A stretch of DNA of 64,000 bases from Straminergon stramineum (Eukaryota; Streptophyta; Bryopsida; Hypnales; Calliergonaceae). Made by a program: the position numbers and the translations under genes. The stretch covers positions 21,246,906-21,310,905 of the forward strand of contig OY987264.1 of NCBI GenBank assembly GCA_963920665.1. The letters run 5' to 3'. Positions 47,577 through 59,647 of this stretch are shown here, in pieces (position 1 is the stretch's first letter; every line of letters begins with the position of its first letter). The notes below the pieces were generated by a model. The model saw only the letters and a program-made list of their open reading frames with translations, searched no databases and was not told the DNA's origin.

Positions 47577-49600
47577 CAAAGTTCAAATACAGCTCCTCAG
47601 AATCCAAGGAGCCCTGTGATGAAATTTTTTTGTAGAATTATTTTTTGAAAAAAAAATTGCAGTTCTTGTATCCAAATTAATAGTGGGAAGGTGCCTTTGG
47701 CAACAAGAAATAGCTCTTCATATTAGAAGAGCCATTTGTTGAATAAAATAAAATAAAATATACATTTTTCAAAGAAAAAGAAAATTTTTAAAATATATAT
47801 ATATTTTTTAAAAATTAAATAAAAAATTTCTTTTGATAAAAATTATATTGAATTTTTTTGTTATAAATCAAAATCTAAATAGCCCTCTAAAGAGAGAAAA
47901 TCTTTGGCAATATGAAATGTCTAATCAAATCCAATGGGTTGTCTTCCCTAAAAGAAAATTCTATTCATTGATTCTCAAAGTGTTTGGAATTGTTTCAGAT
48001 TAATCATAAAATTGAATAGATGACATGGATGAAATTCATTTGCACATTATCCCTATAGTAGTACCTTTCATGTTGTGGGAGAGGCTAGGCTATCATTCTT
48101 GGCCCTACCTGGAAGATTTAAATGCTAATATACAAACCTAAGTTAAATTTTTATAGCAATAAATTGATATTTCAAAAAATATATTTTTAGTAATTTTTAT
48201 TTTGGTTATTTTGACATTACTATTTTTAGGTATGGCATGACTATTTATGACTTTGACATGTCTATTTTTATTTAAAAATTCTTCATGAGTGCTCAAGTCT
48301 AAATGTTCATTGCTCCCTACTCACACTCTAGCGCCATTGCCTTGGTGCCAAAGGACTCTTCCAAGGAAGGCTCCTCAAATCCGAGGAGCCCTTCCTTGGT
48401 GTCAATTGGCTTTTGCAAAGAAAGCTTCTCAAAATGCAAAGAAGGCTCCTCGAATCCAAAGAGCCTTTCCTTATTGCCAAAGGACTCTCCCAAAGAAGGT
48501 TCCCTGAATCCAAAGAACCCTTCCTTGGTGCTCTTTCAAGTAAGGCTTTTTTTAACCCAAGAAAGGCTCTTTAAAACCCAAGGAGGGCTCCCCAAATCCT
48601 ATGAGCCCTTCCTTAGTGCTCAAGGGATCTTCTTGGAAGGCTTTTTGGATCTGAAGAGCCCTTCATTAGTATCAAAGGGCTCTTCCAAAGATGACTCTGT
48701 GGAACCCAATGAAGGCTTCTTGAATCCGAGGAGGTTTATTTGATACCAAAACGCTCTTCCAAAGATGGCTTCTGAGAATCTAATGAAGGCTTCTCGTTAG
48801 ATTGGAGGAGCCCTTCTTTGGTGTCAAAGGGCTTTCCCTTAATTTTTTTGATATGTCATTGGATAGACTCTTGGTTCCATAGAAGGGTACTTGGATTAGA
48901 GGAGCCATTTTTTAGTGCCAAGGGAATCTCCCTAATTTTCTAGTATTTCATTTAATAAACTTTTGGTGCAATAAAAGTCTCTACAAATCTAAGGAGCCAT
49001 GTCTTGGTGCCAAAATATTCTCCTTTTATTTTTTTGGGTGTCATTTGTGAGACTTTTGGTTTTTTATTAAAGTCTTTTAGTACCATGGAAGTGTGTGTTG
49101 AATCTTAGAAACCTTACCACTATGCCAATAAAATCTCCCTTAATTTTGTTAGGTATGTCATTAGAAGTACTTTTAGATCTTTGTGAAGATGCTTGAGTGC
49201 TGAAGGAAGGCTTCTCAGATCAAAAGAGACATTTTTTGTTTGGTATCAAAGGAACTCTCTATTAATTTTTTTGGTGTTAGTTTTTCTTTGTGAAGTTCTT
49301 TTGATGCCATGGGAAGGTCTCTTAGACCCTAGAAACCTCCCTTGGTGCTTAAAGAATCTCTTGAATTTTTTTGGTTGTCGTCAGAAAGATGCTTGGTTCT
49401 TTGTGAAGGGCTCCTAGTACTATAGGAGGGTCTTCTAAGCCTAAAAACCTAGATCCTTAGTGCCGAGGGACCTTCCGTCAAAAGAATTTGGGGTGTCATT
49501 TGAAGATTTTTTTAATATTTGTAAAGGACTTAAGATGCAAGAAAGGTACTCTTGAATCCTAGGGCCCCTTTGATAGTGCCACCAACGCTACTTGCAAAGC
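47577..49600. repeat. Degenerate minisatellite with GGCTCCTC...GAGGAGCC hairpins
   Basis: From about 48340 the sequence repeats CCTTGGTGCCAAAGGACTCT...GAAGGCTCCTC-AAATCC-GAGGAGCC with a basic unit near 54 bp that later degrades to longer spacing (to about 49560). Each good unit holds an 8-bp stem with a 6-base loop. Single hairpins of the same type occur at about 47600 and at 51386, 51495 and 51698. The 146-codon frame at 48303-48743 (PKDSSKEGSSNPRSPS repeats) reflects the 54-bp unit and is not taken as a gene. Confidence 0.65.
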
Positions 49601-52600
49601 ACAATTTGTATATTGATTTAAGCACCATTTGTACTTATTTAAGTACTAAGTGCAATAGAGTCAAAATTCTCCCTTTATTTTGTATTTAAGCTTCATCTTA
49701 GTATTTCAACTACTTTTGACCCCAGGAATAGTCATTCATCTCCAACTACTGAAAAATTAGTCCAAGTGTAGGTCTTTAAGCTTAGTCTATACAAACCATG
49801 TTTCTACTAGTAATCAACCAATGTCCATGATTTTTATGAGGATAAAGAGGAAGACACACATGTTTCAGTGGAAGCTCAATCTAAAAATGAGAAAAATGAA
49901 ATATGAAAAGAAATTTGAAGGCATGTACAAAAGAGCAAAAGGAAGTATTGGGTTGCATCATGTAACTTTGTTGGAATGCATAGATATGCTAGGCCCTCAA
50001 GGAGTCAAGGATCCTTACTCTTTATTTCTTCTATAAAAAAATATCTTTTTCTATGAAGAGATTATTCTATCCTTCATCATTTTATATTCTCTAGAAAAAA
50101 TTACTTGAATGCCACATATGTATGTGAAGTAAATTTTATTCATTCTTATTGGTGGCTTAATCTCTAAGTATCCAAGGCCTTGTTTTCATCAAAAAACACA
50201 AAAATTTCCATTTTTATTTCAACTTTTCATAAATGAATTCTATAAGTTATTTTCTTTAAAAGATGCTTTGATTCCATAAAAAAACAAGATTGTCTATAAT
50301 TATCTCAACTTACACTAGTCTAAATAGAATTAATCCAAGCTTCACATGTATACAAAAATATCATATTTGAGAAAAAAATGAAAAATTTTAAAAATTGAAT
50401 TTTTTGTGATTTTTTGGATGCTACCCCTTGAACTACATTTTAGACTTAGAGTGGCATAACTTCTGCTCCTAGGCAATGATTGAAATAAGAATTATATTCC
50501 TAAATTTTCTATCTTCCAAATTTTTCTTAGAAAATCATAATAAGAATTGAGGCTACAAAAGCCTATCCAAAATCTCGAGGACTTTGGGACTATAGGACTT
50601 TTGGGGTCAATGCATACAATTGAGGTTCCATGTACAATGTAAAAAATTCTATATTTTAGCTCATAGATAGTAATTGGAATATTTGTTGATTGAAATTATT
50701 TCTTTCAACTCATAATTATTAATTTTTTTTAGCAACATGTTGATCTATCTAATGGCAAAATGTAATTAGAACTCCTAAACATTGGTGTTAGCATAGGAAT
50801 AAATTTATCAACCGTAGATCTCAATAATGCTTGAAGGAAATTATAAAATTTTCATTGGAAACAATACCTCCCTTGAAATGGTTTTGTAATGCCATGTAAA
50901 TACAAGTTCCTAATTTCCAAAAATCAATCTCTCTTCAATATAAAGTACTTCAACATCAATCCTTATCTTCGACAACTAAGTTTTTAGTCCCATTCAATAG
51001 TCATCCATCATCTAATGCAATGAACAATATATATTTATTTCATCTAACAAAGTCAACTACAAAAAATTCATTCAAATCCGATCATCCCCATTCATCCTCT
51101 TTAAACTCATTTATAGACATATCTTTTCATGCAACCACAAATATAGACATCATTCTTATATTGAGAAGTTTTAAATCTTTCACAAGTTTTTCTAAAAATG
51201 CTCATCACTCATTGTTCAATGCTTAATGTTTGTTTCTCCCTACTCATACTTTAGCAATGTTGCATCTTTAGATCCAATGATGGATGAAGGACTATAATTT
51301 ATTTTCTTTCCTATTTTTAAGCCTCCCATTCAATAGAGCATAGTCTTCAATTTCCAAATTGTTAAGATTTTTGCAACTCACTAAGAGCCTCTTTGGAACT
51401 GAGGAGGCTTATGGATCGATATGTGTTTATAAGAGTCTTCTCAAAACCAAGAAGGTGTTTAAGCCATCCTTATTCATTATTATTGTCTCCTTATGAGCCT
51501 CCTCGGAATCAAGCAAGCTCTTAGAGCCCCCTTGAAAATGTGGCATGTAAGATGATTTTTCTACCTAATCAATTTGTAGAAGTGTTTGAAAATGATTGTT
51601 TGGAAGGGCTTTGCTAACCCAAAGAAAGATGCATTTGAATTTGGGACTTCATCAATCTAATTCAAGCCATCCATACTTATGATTATTGTCTCTCTACGAG
51701 CCTCCTCGGAACCGAAGAGGTTCGTAGGACCCCCCACTAGTATGTGTGCATTACAATGTGAACAATTTACATCACTTGCATCGATATCAAATGAATGTAC
51801 CTTATCCGCCTTTAAATTAGATGTTTTATGATGCCATTGAATTTTTTTAATATAAAAAATTCTAGGATGGAATTGTTTTCATCCACCAACTTTCAATAGT
51901 CATTACCTTCATCCATCCAAAGCAATGGATGAAATAAATGACCTACATCCAAATTTTTATTTTTTTTCTAAAATTTCATTTTTAAGTATAAAATTAATAG
52001 TAATTATGAAATTCCAAAAATATAATAAATAAAAAGCTTATTGCTCAAATGCAACTGCTCATTACTCATCGCTCATTGCTCCTTGCTCATACTTTAGTAA
52101 CCTTGCTTTACAACCTAAAGGGACACTTGGATTGAGTTAGAAAACTATATGAGTTAAAACATAGGGTTCTTTTCATTCATGAAAGGTAAAGTTTCTACCA
52201 AATTATAAAATTTCCATGTAATATGGGGTTCTTTAACCTCAAATGAACCAATTGAGGAGCAAAGATAATTTTCTTGGTCATAAATAAGATGTGGCAGTGG
52301 AATTGAATTGAGAGACTGCCTACTCAAGGTACAAGGCCCATGCTAAGGGGCTAGTAGAGCTCTGCAAGCCAGATGCTAGCATTAATACAACAAGTCAAGA
52401 AACGCTACCACAAACTGCGTGATTTCTTCTAGCATTCTCAAGCTCGTTCCCGAGTTCTTCGAAGTTCCCCATTCCTTAATGGGGCCCATAAAAATTGAAA
52501 GAGAAAGTTTTCACTTCCACACTTTTATTTATATTTATTGTTTATAGAATTATAATGACAAATAATTCAAGATTAGAAGGAGTCTTGGAGAATTGTAAAA

Positions 52601-52708
52601 AAGAAATAAGGGAATTTCTATTTCAATCTTCACCCTTTATTTCTTATTTACAAAATCTAAGAGAAAAATAATTCATAATTAAAACGAATCTTGGAGAATT
52701 GCAAAAAT
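49601..52708. other. AT-rich repeat nest with isolated element tips
   Basis: No gene was seen. Tips similar to MULE ends occur near 51263 (CATACTTTAGCAATGTTGC) and 52105 (CATACTTTAGTAACCTTGC), each preceded by clustered GCTCAT words. Another is at 48340. A TTAA-MITE-like right half ends near 50610 with a mutated TTAA (GGGGTCAA). Confidence 0.45.
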
Positions 52709-53296
52709 TTAACCCCTAAAGGATTGAGGCACATTTTGGGCAGAAATTGACAAAACTGCCACTTATTAGGGCAACAAGAAAAAAATGAAAAAAAGTTTTT
52801 TGTTTTTAAATTCAACCATACAAATTTGTACTAGACTTCTATGGGAACATGTGGAAAAAAATTTAGAAACTTTGACCACATAGATTGAAAGATTATAACG
52901 TTTGAAGTTAGGTGAAATTTTTTTTCTAACCTTGTCCAACATGGCCTAAAATCTTTAACTCCTAAAATGAGATTCTTACACTAAACATGGTTATTTTTTT
53001 TTACATTTATATCTTGTATCATGTAAGCTACACACCCATCAAATTTCAAAATCATAGGAAGAGTTTTGTACATATTGCTTGAAGCTACCCAACTACCCAA
53101 GCTAACCACAAAATTCAGGGAAGCATAACTTTTGATCCAGGCACTTGTTCGAAAAAACATAAGAATTTCAGGAAGGACATATATTGTTACATATCATGTC
53201 CAAATTTCATGAACATCCGACCAAAAATACCTTCATAGGAGCCTACCCAAGATTTCTTGCATACATTTAATGGACACTTGGTCCTTTTGGGGTTAA
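52709..53296. mobile_element. TTAA-flanked MITE, copy 2
   Basis: The left end is TTAACCCCTAAAGGATTGAGG and the right end CTTTTGGGGTTAA, inverted and both including TTAA. It is 588 bp long and non-coding, and shares words with the copies at 2747-3278 and 58096-59020. Confidence 0.72.
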
Positions 53297-56200
53297 ATAG
53301 TCAAGTTCTTATTTCAATCTCCACACTTTCTTTTTAGTTTTAGATCAATGTGACAAATAATTCAAACGTATAAAGACTCTTTGAAAATTACAAAAAATTA
53401 AATAGTGAAATTCTTACTTAAATCAATAAATCTCTACCTTTGGTTTTTTATTTTTAAAATGAAAGTCATAAATAATGTATCAGTAGTATGGTTCTTTGAA
53501 AATTACAAAAACAAATTGATGCATTCTTACTTCAATCTTCATCCTTCATTTTTATTTTTAAATCAATGTGGCAATTATGATACATGAATAGGATGATTCC
53601 CTGCAAGTTTTGATAATAAAATGAGAAAGTTCTTAATTAAATCTTCAATCTTTATGTTTACGGCCCTGTCAAGAGACACTTATGCTCCCTTTACGGGTAA
53701 ACTTCGGCATTGGGGAACGCATGGTGGGGGACGTCGTTTGTTGAGAATCTATTCAATTCACAATTAGAGTTACAGACGAATGTGTGTATTCAATTGGCGA
53801 TGGCGGATCTCCTAGTTGAGTTGTAACCATCGGCACTACCTGATTGCGAAACAATGGATTACCTGCTAGCATTGCTTCAAGGAATTGAACAAAAAACATA
53901 CTTGAATTTTCAGTCACGAAGTAGCGTATTGTTGGAAATGAGCGTTGTAATGTGTAAGGCAATTACTGCCTCTTTTGAGCACATTGTGTGATAAACTGTC
54001 ACTCTTGGAGAAAACCATAATTATCATATAGAAGGGATACACATGTCATTTTTCCATTGGTTGTACAAGTTTTACCGAAATTCTGAATGGGGTACACATG
54101 TTATTTTTCTATTGAATATACAGAACCTTTACATTCAAATTTCTGAAAGGTAAACACATGTATTCATAGTCTTTCCTAAAAAAGAACTTCAAAATTTTCC
54201 TTCTCAAATATATTACCCTGAAATGTAAAATTCTCAACAATATTGAACAACCTTCAAAAACTTCACAACATTGGAACAGGTGCCAAGCACGAATAGACGG
54301 GATGAATCCAAGGCGGACGAGTGCTCTGTTGCCTTCAACTGCACTAGATGAAATAAAACCCGAAATTTGTCAAAATTCCACAAATTCCTAATGAAAGAAA
54401 TAAACATGACAAAAGAAATCATGAATCATGAATATGTAACTTGCCTTGTTTATTTTCTCTGTCAACGCTGCTGCTACTGAAATTAGGGCTTCATTATATA
54501 GTGCAGTGAATAAACTCTAGAGCTACTGCATTGACTTGAATTGCAGACTATGAGATGTACTATACATCATGCACAAAACCATTTGATATTGTGGAGAGGT
54601 TTACAGAACTCAACTCACAGTTCATACGAAAACTCTGTAGATTTAATCATTGAGTTCCATTCTATTTCCAACTACTTGACCATCCATGTCTTCAAAATTC
54701 ACACTTACAAATGTTTAGATTATTTCATGGAGAACACTTGTCGTCTTACAAAACCAAAATCCTCTAAAAATCTTGAAGCACTCACCTGGTGTGTCATCCT
54801 AGGCTGCCAATGCTCCATAGAAATACTCAAAGCCTCACTAGCACTTGCCTTTCGTTGGAGGTTCCTTCTCCAACCCCCTCTCTATAAAGCTATTTGCTCC
54901 CCCAACTCAAACCCTAAACCTCATATAAAAAATTGAGAAAGGAGATGGAAGTACTGAAATCAAGGTGACCTCTAGGCAGTTACCTTGCACCCCTGTAAAC
55001 CACAAAAACAAAAAAATTCCTCAGAAGCTTTCCAACAACAAAAATGCCAAAAGCCACTCATTGAAACCTACAAATGGATACTGACCTTGCCATCGTAATA
55101 TTTCTTCGACAGACCCTCGGATTGCAAGCGCAACAAGACTCCATGCTAAAGAACCATCCTACATTGCAAACTCAAGCACACTATGTTCTATTCACACATA
55201 CCCAAATACACTGGAAAATCCCACTCCCATGAATGCCAAACCCTAACCTTATGAACGGCCCCGATCGTTCGTCGGAGTGGTTGCATCAACAGCTCCTCCT
55301 TTTTCGCAACATAGTCAGATCGATGGCTCTACAGGGGGTCCCAAATTCTCTTTTCCAAATCAACGGCGGGAATTGATCAGCTATTGTTTTTTCTTAAAAA
55401 AACGAATCAACGGCGTTGAAGGGGAAGTCCATTTTTCTTGGATTAGATCAACAGTGGAGTTCTTTGGGGTCAGGGGTGGCAGGAAGGGGCGGAGTTACTT
55501 GCCACTTTGGGGCACACTATTGGAAATGAGTGCATAAACATTTGGGATGGGGTTAGGATTGATCAACAATATACTCATCTCTTGCCATTGCTCTGACCAT
55601 CTCCAATTCCAAGCTCCTTGCTAGGGTTTGCAGAACTTAAATTGCTTAGTTATGGTGATTTGACAATTCTTGTTTCAATTCAATTTGTAGTCCGCTATGT
55701 TTTTGTGGCTTGATTTGGTTAGAAATCAATCGCTACTGCATTGATGGTGATTTGAGTGGAATTTTGAGATTGGGTTTCTTGGATGATTGTAATTGTGTGT
55801 GTAAGAGAGAAGTTGTTTGATTAGATTTTGGTTTAAAGATTGACCACTTTGGATGACAAGGTTTGGATGTTGCACTAAAAAAAATTTGAGTGAAGGAGAA
55901 TTTGTATAGAGGTAAGAGGAGGGAGAGTATTTGGCATGGATTCTCATAGTGTGAAAAAAATTTCATGGGTAGTTTTATTTTTTACATCCAAAACACCCAT
56001 AACAAAGATCTTGAAGTCAAATACGACTATCAAGCAAAATTTATCCTTTTATCTCATTGATGTGTAAAATTTTGATATTTTTCGATAGTGGGAAAATTCA
56101 TTTTCTATTTATGTTGTATTTTTCAATAATTTTAATAGAAAATCAAATTATTGTGATTTTGTAAAGTTAAAGATGGATAGAAAATAAGATAAATTATAAT

Positions 56201-57479
56201 ATCTATTAGAATAATATATAATTTCTACCATAAATGAAGGATAGAATGAGAAACATAAATCTATAATTGAAATTGAAAATCTATTTTAAGAAAAATACGA
56301 ATGAAAAACACATCATATTGTATTATTTGGATCTTAATACATGGAGCTTTCAATTGCAATAATTTTTTCAATTTTTTTCATTTCAATTTTTTTTAAAATG
56401 GAGTTGAAATAAAAAATTTCAAGCTTTGTTTACTTAATTGAATCAGATTCCAAAAAAAATTATTTTGAAAATTGCAATTGAGGTTGACCAAGGCACATCC
56501 ACTTTGGAGATGATTGGACCTTTAGGGGTTAAATCTTTCACACTAAGTACACTTCCATTTGAAAATGTACCCACCTTGATGTCAAATCTTGTGGTTCTTT
56601 TCAATTAATCCTATAATAACTCTTCACCCTTGGTGTTAGGCTACAATTGAATAGAGTGGAGCACCATACTGAAAAGGTGCACTTTTATAAATACAATACT
56701 ACATTACACTCCAACCTATGTAGAATTCATTGTGACAAGTCATAGTACTTCTGAGTGTTAGAGACAATGTTTGAATAGCAAGACAATCTAGAAAATTATA
56801 GATCCCATCATTTCCAATAGAATAGTACGGAAGAGTGGGATAGGCACTTGATACCCAATTAAGATAGCACCCTTTAATGCAACTCCAATAGTAAGCCAAC
56901 ATTTGAACTTCTCCAGATTACATTCACCAGAATCTCCTTGAAGCATTGTCCTTAAAGCAATATTGTTCTCAAGTCCACACATAAACTTCTTCACCAAAAG
57001 GAATTATGAAAACTTGAAATCATCACTAGTATGCAAAATTGTGCTCAATTTATCACTTCAAGTGAAAACATGTAAATTTGGAACTATGTGTTGTATCCAA
57101 GAAATGAATGACAATACTAAACTTCCTCTGGGTGAGTACATTCTAGTTTATCTATAGTGCATGATAAGTGCTATTTTCTACCGCTATCCAATTGGGAGTA
57201 CTTCATGGGACGGAGACTTTATAACTTTTGCATGTGGTATTCAAATCATTCATTTTTTGGTCCTTGGGAATCCTCTTGACTTCCCTAACAAGAACACTTA
57301 AAAATCAAACCTTTCTAATGATAGAAATCATGCTCAACAATCTTAAACCATAAATGATGCTAAGGACCTTTTTTTGTCCAATGGATGACAAAGAATCTTC
57401 CTATGTAGGATATAAGTTCAATTGTTTATCCTTAGAATTTTGTGCTAAAAGGAGAGATCTTGCATAGTAGTTTGACCTC
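53297..57479. other. Mixed region, possible remnants of a host gene on the minus strand
   Basis: Base composition is less extreme here and two AAACCCTAA-type words occur (about 54909 and 55239). Minus-strand pieces FPTIRYFVTENSSMFFVQFLEAM (about 53940-53870) and SSALDSSRLFVLGTCSNVVKFLK (about 54320-54250) look protein-like. Another possible exon is listed at 55086-55145. I could not join them into a gene. 55960-57470 is AT-rich, with one lone TTAA-MITE right end at 56521-56532. Confidence 0.35.
55086..55145 (-). other. Possible short coding exon
   Basis: Read on the minus strand, GTTCTTTAG (acceptor-like) precedes 60 bases encoding HGVLLRLQSEGLSKKYYDGK. AAG then meets GTCAGT (donor-like). 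The GLSKKYYDGK part recalls the short GLSKxYxGKS motif of plant OXS3-like stress proteins, but the expected downstream residues were not found. The call is speculative. Confidence 0.25.
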
Positions 57480-58095
57480 CAGCGGCGCTATTTTGTGAGC
57501 CTGTGAGCACGAGTCTAAGAACATTGAGCAAGGATTATGTAAGCATTGAGCTCAAAAATTTGAAAAAGCATTAGAAATTTATTAATACTTCAAAAAATAG
57601 ATTCCATCTTAAAATTTGGATCAAAATTTATTATTTTTAGTAAATTTTAGTACCTACTACCATGGACCTATTACCTTGGATATGTAGAATTCAAATGAAA
57701 ATTCTAATTTTGAATCGTATCTAGAAGTATACATTATGAAGATGAAGAATCCAATTGATGTGAAAGATGAATGGAGATGGAAATAAGTTTGTTTAGGATA
57801 TTGGTTGATCATTGTCCTATAAGAACATGGACCCTCTTGAGGTCAATGGGAACAAACCAATAATTTTTTCTTGATGTGCTCTTATTGAATTTCTTCAGAT
57901 TTTAGAAAAAAAATTGTTGATAAGATTTCATACATGTGTCGAAAGAACTTAGCCGCACCAAGTTTCATTTTTGTTGATCACTCTCTTATAGTACTATAGA
58001 TCTTTTTAGGGCCGATGAGGGAAGTACCTTCACTTATGTCTTAATGTATTAGTAATTAGACTTGTTAACATTTTAGAAAAATACTACTAAGATTG

Positions 58096-59020
58096 TTAAC
58101 CCCTAAAGGACCGGCCTTGTGTTTTTGGCAACATAACTTTTTTTGGGCAAGTACATGTGAGCAGAGATTTGACTCATTTAGGCTGAATTTTTGTGACAAG
58201 GTGTGGACGAGGAATATCTTCCATGCATGCTAAATTTCATTTCATTTGAGTATACAAGTAAAAAGTTATGATGCAAAATGTTGTTTGTTTCTCAACTCGG
58301 GCAGATCTGAAAAAAGCACTTTTTTTGAAAATAAAAATTCGAAATTGGTTTTCTAGATTTATATATATGGGGAAAGATTTGAATCAATCCATTTTGATCA
58401 ATGTGATGAAAGTTATGAGGAATTTTAGTTTGCATGTAGTTAAGGAATCTCTACTCTAAAATAAACTTTGAAGTCCTTTATTTAACTCAATTTTTCATAT
58501 TTTTTGAAAAAAAAAAAATCTTAGGATGTAGATTTTTTATTACAACATTACAACCATTGGGATTGGCATTATTTAATTCCATAATTAAATTTTTGACAAT
58601 TTAGTATTTTGAATTATTCTCTACTTCTTTCTAATTACTATTTTTTTCCTATATGTTGTACAATTCCAAATAATTCGAAAATTTTCGAGAGCATAGCCAA
58701 CTTGCCTTGAATAATGAATCCAAAGATGCACCACCATTTTGGACATTTTTTCATACAAATGTGAGCTTCTGAAGTGCTGCTGCCCAGTTTTTTGCAGGGC
58801 AAAAAAACTGGTTTTTGTCACTTCAAATGTTAATATCTTCCAATCCACATGGTGGAAATTTTTGAAATTTTTTTCACATCTTTTCAAAACAACTTACTAC
58901 AAGATCATACGATTACATGTGTTCAAAAATGTTTTTTTTCTTAAATTTGGTACTTGTGCTAAAAATGACAGTTTTGGAACGTTTTTGGTGAAAACATAGT
59001 CAAGGAACTTTAGGAGTTAA
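58096..59020. mobile_element. TTAA-flanked MITE, copy 3, nested
   Basis: The left end is TTAACCCCTAAAGGACC and the right end GGAACTTTAGGAGTTAA. It is 925 bp long, AT-rich and without a gene. It is nested inside the non-autonomous MULE and is therefore younger than it. Confidence 0.7.
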
Positions 59021-59167
59021 GATTTTTAAGTAAATATTTGGTTGATAGGGATTATTTGTGTCAGGAATGAACTTAGTTACACCCAAATGCTGATTAGTTG
59101 ATCATTGTCTTCTTGTAGAACCTCTCGAGAATTGATCTCTTCTGTTTTAATCAAATTGTTGTTTGAT

Positions 59168-59388
59168 TGATCACTACCTTCTTGCTTCTTGGTACCTCTT
59201 GGCGTCGAGGGGAGCCACCCACCCATGAAAAATTATGAAAATTAAAATTAAAAAAGAAATAAAAAACAACAACTATATATATATTATTTTTTGATTTTTT
59301 TAATTTTTAATTTTTTTTTTGCTTTTCACAATGGGGGGCTCTCCCCTCGGCACTAAGGGGTACCAAGTAGTAAGAGAGGAGTGATCAT
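59168..59388. repeat. Inverted repeat with GC-rich arms
   Basis: The left arm TGATCACTACCTTCTTGC...GGCGTCGAGGGGAGCC and the right arm (reverse complement TGATCACTCCTCTC...GTGCCGAGGGGAGAGCC) are about 60 bases each around an A/T-only centre. Related words (GTTGATCAYTNTCTTNTAG) occur at 57806, 57975 and 59095, so the arms belong to a local repeat unit. Confidence 0.7.
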
Positions 59389-59647
59389 AAAAAACTAATT
59401 TTCAATGGAACAACCATATTTGATTTCAAAAGAATCCTAATTAATCATCAATTTTTTTCTTCTTAAAATCTAGTGAAGTCTAATGAATGGCACATCAAGG
59501 TTGTTCAAGGGACCACGGTAATAGGTATTAATAAAATTTACTAAAAATAGGAAATTTTAGCCAAAAATTTTAGATGGAATCTCTAAAAAGTTGTATGCTC
59601 ATAGCCTTACAAGCTCATGCTCACAGGTTCACAAAATAACAACCTTG

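Larger units (their letters stand above)
57480..59647. mobile_element. Non-autonomous MULE with terminal inverted repeats and 10-bp target duplication
   Basis: The left end CAGCGGCGCTATTTTGTGAG and the right end (reverse complement CAAGGTTGTTATTTTGTGAA) are inverted. Similarity continues about 200 bp inward, including TTTTTAGTAAATTTTA and TACCTA-TACC words. GTTTGACCTC flanks both sides (57470-57479 and 59648-59657). The tips and the clustered GAGC words match the terminal regions beside MULE copies M1 and M3, so those transposases are the likely source of mobility. There is no ORF. It contains a TTAA MITE (58096-59020) and an inverted repeat (59168-59388). Confidence 0.82.

Noticed and set aside
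48303..48743. 146-codon frame with repeats like PKDSSKEGSSNPRSPS
   Set aside because: All strands are open because the DNA is a 54-bp-type minisatellite; no start context or homologue is evident.
49584..51263. Possible paired ends (CCAACGCTACTTGC and TTTAGCAATGTTGC) defining one element
   Set aside because: The flanks share no target duplication and subterminal sequences do not match.
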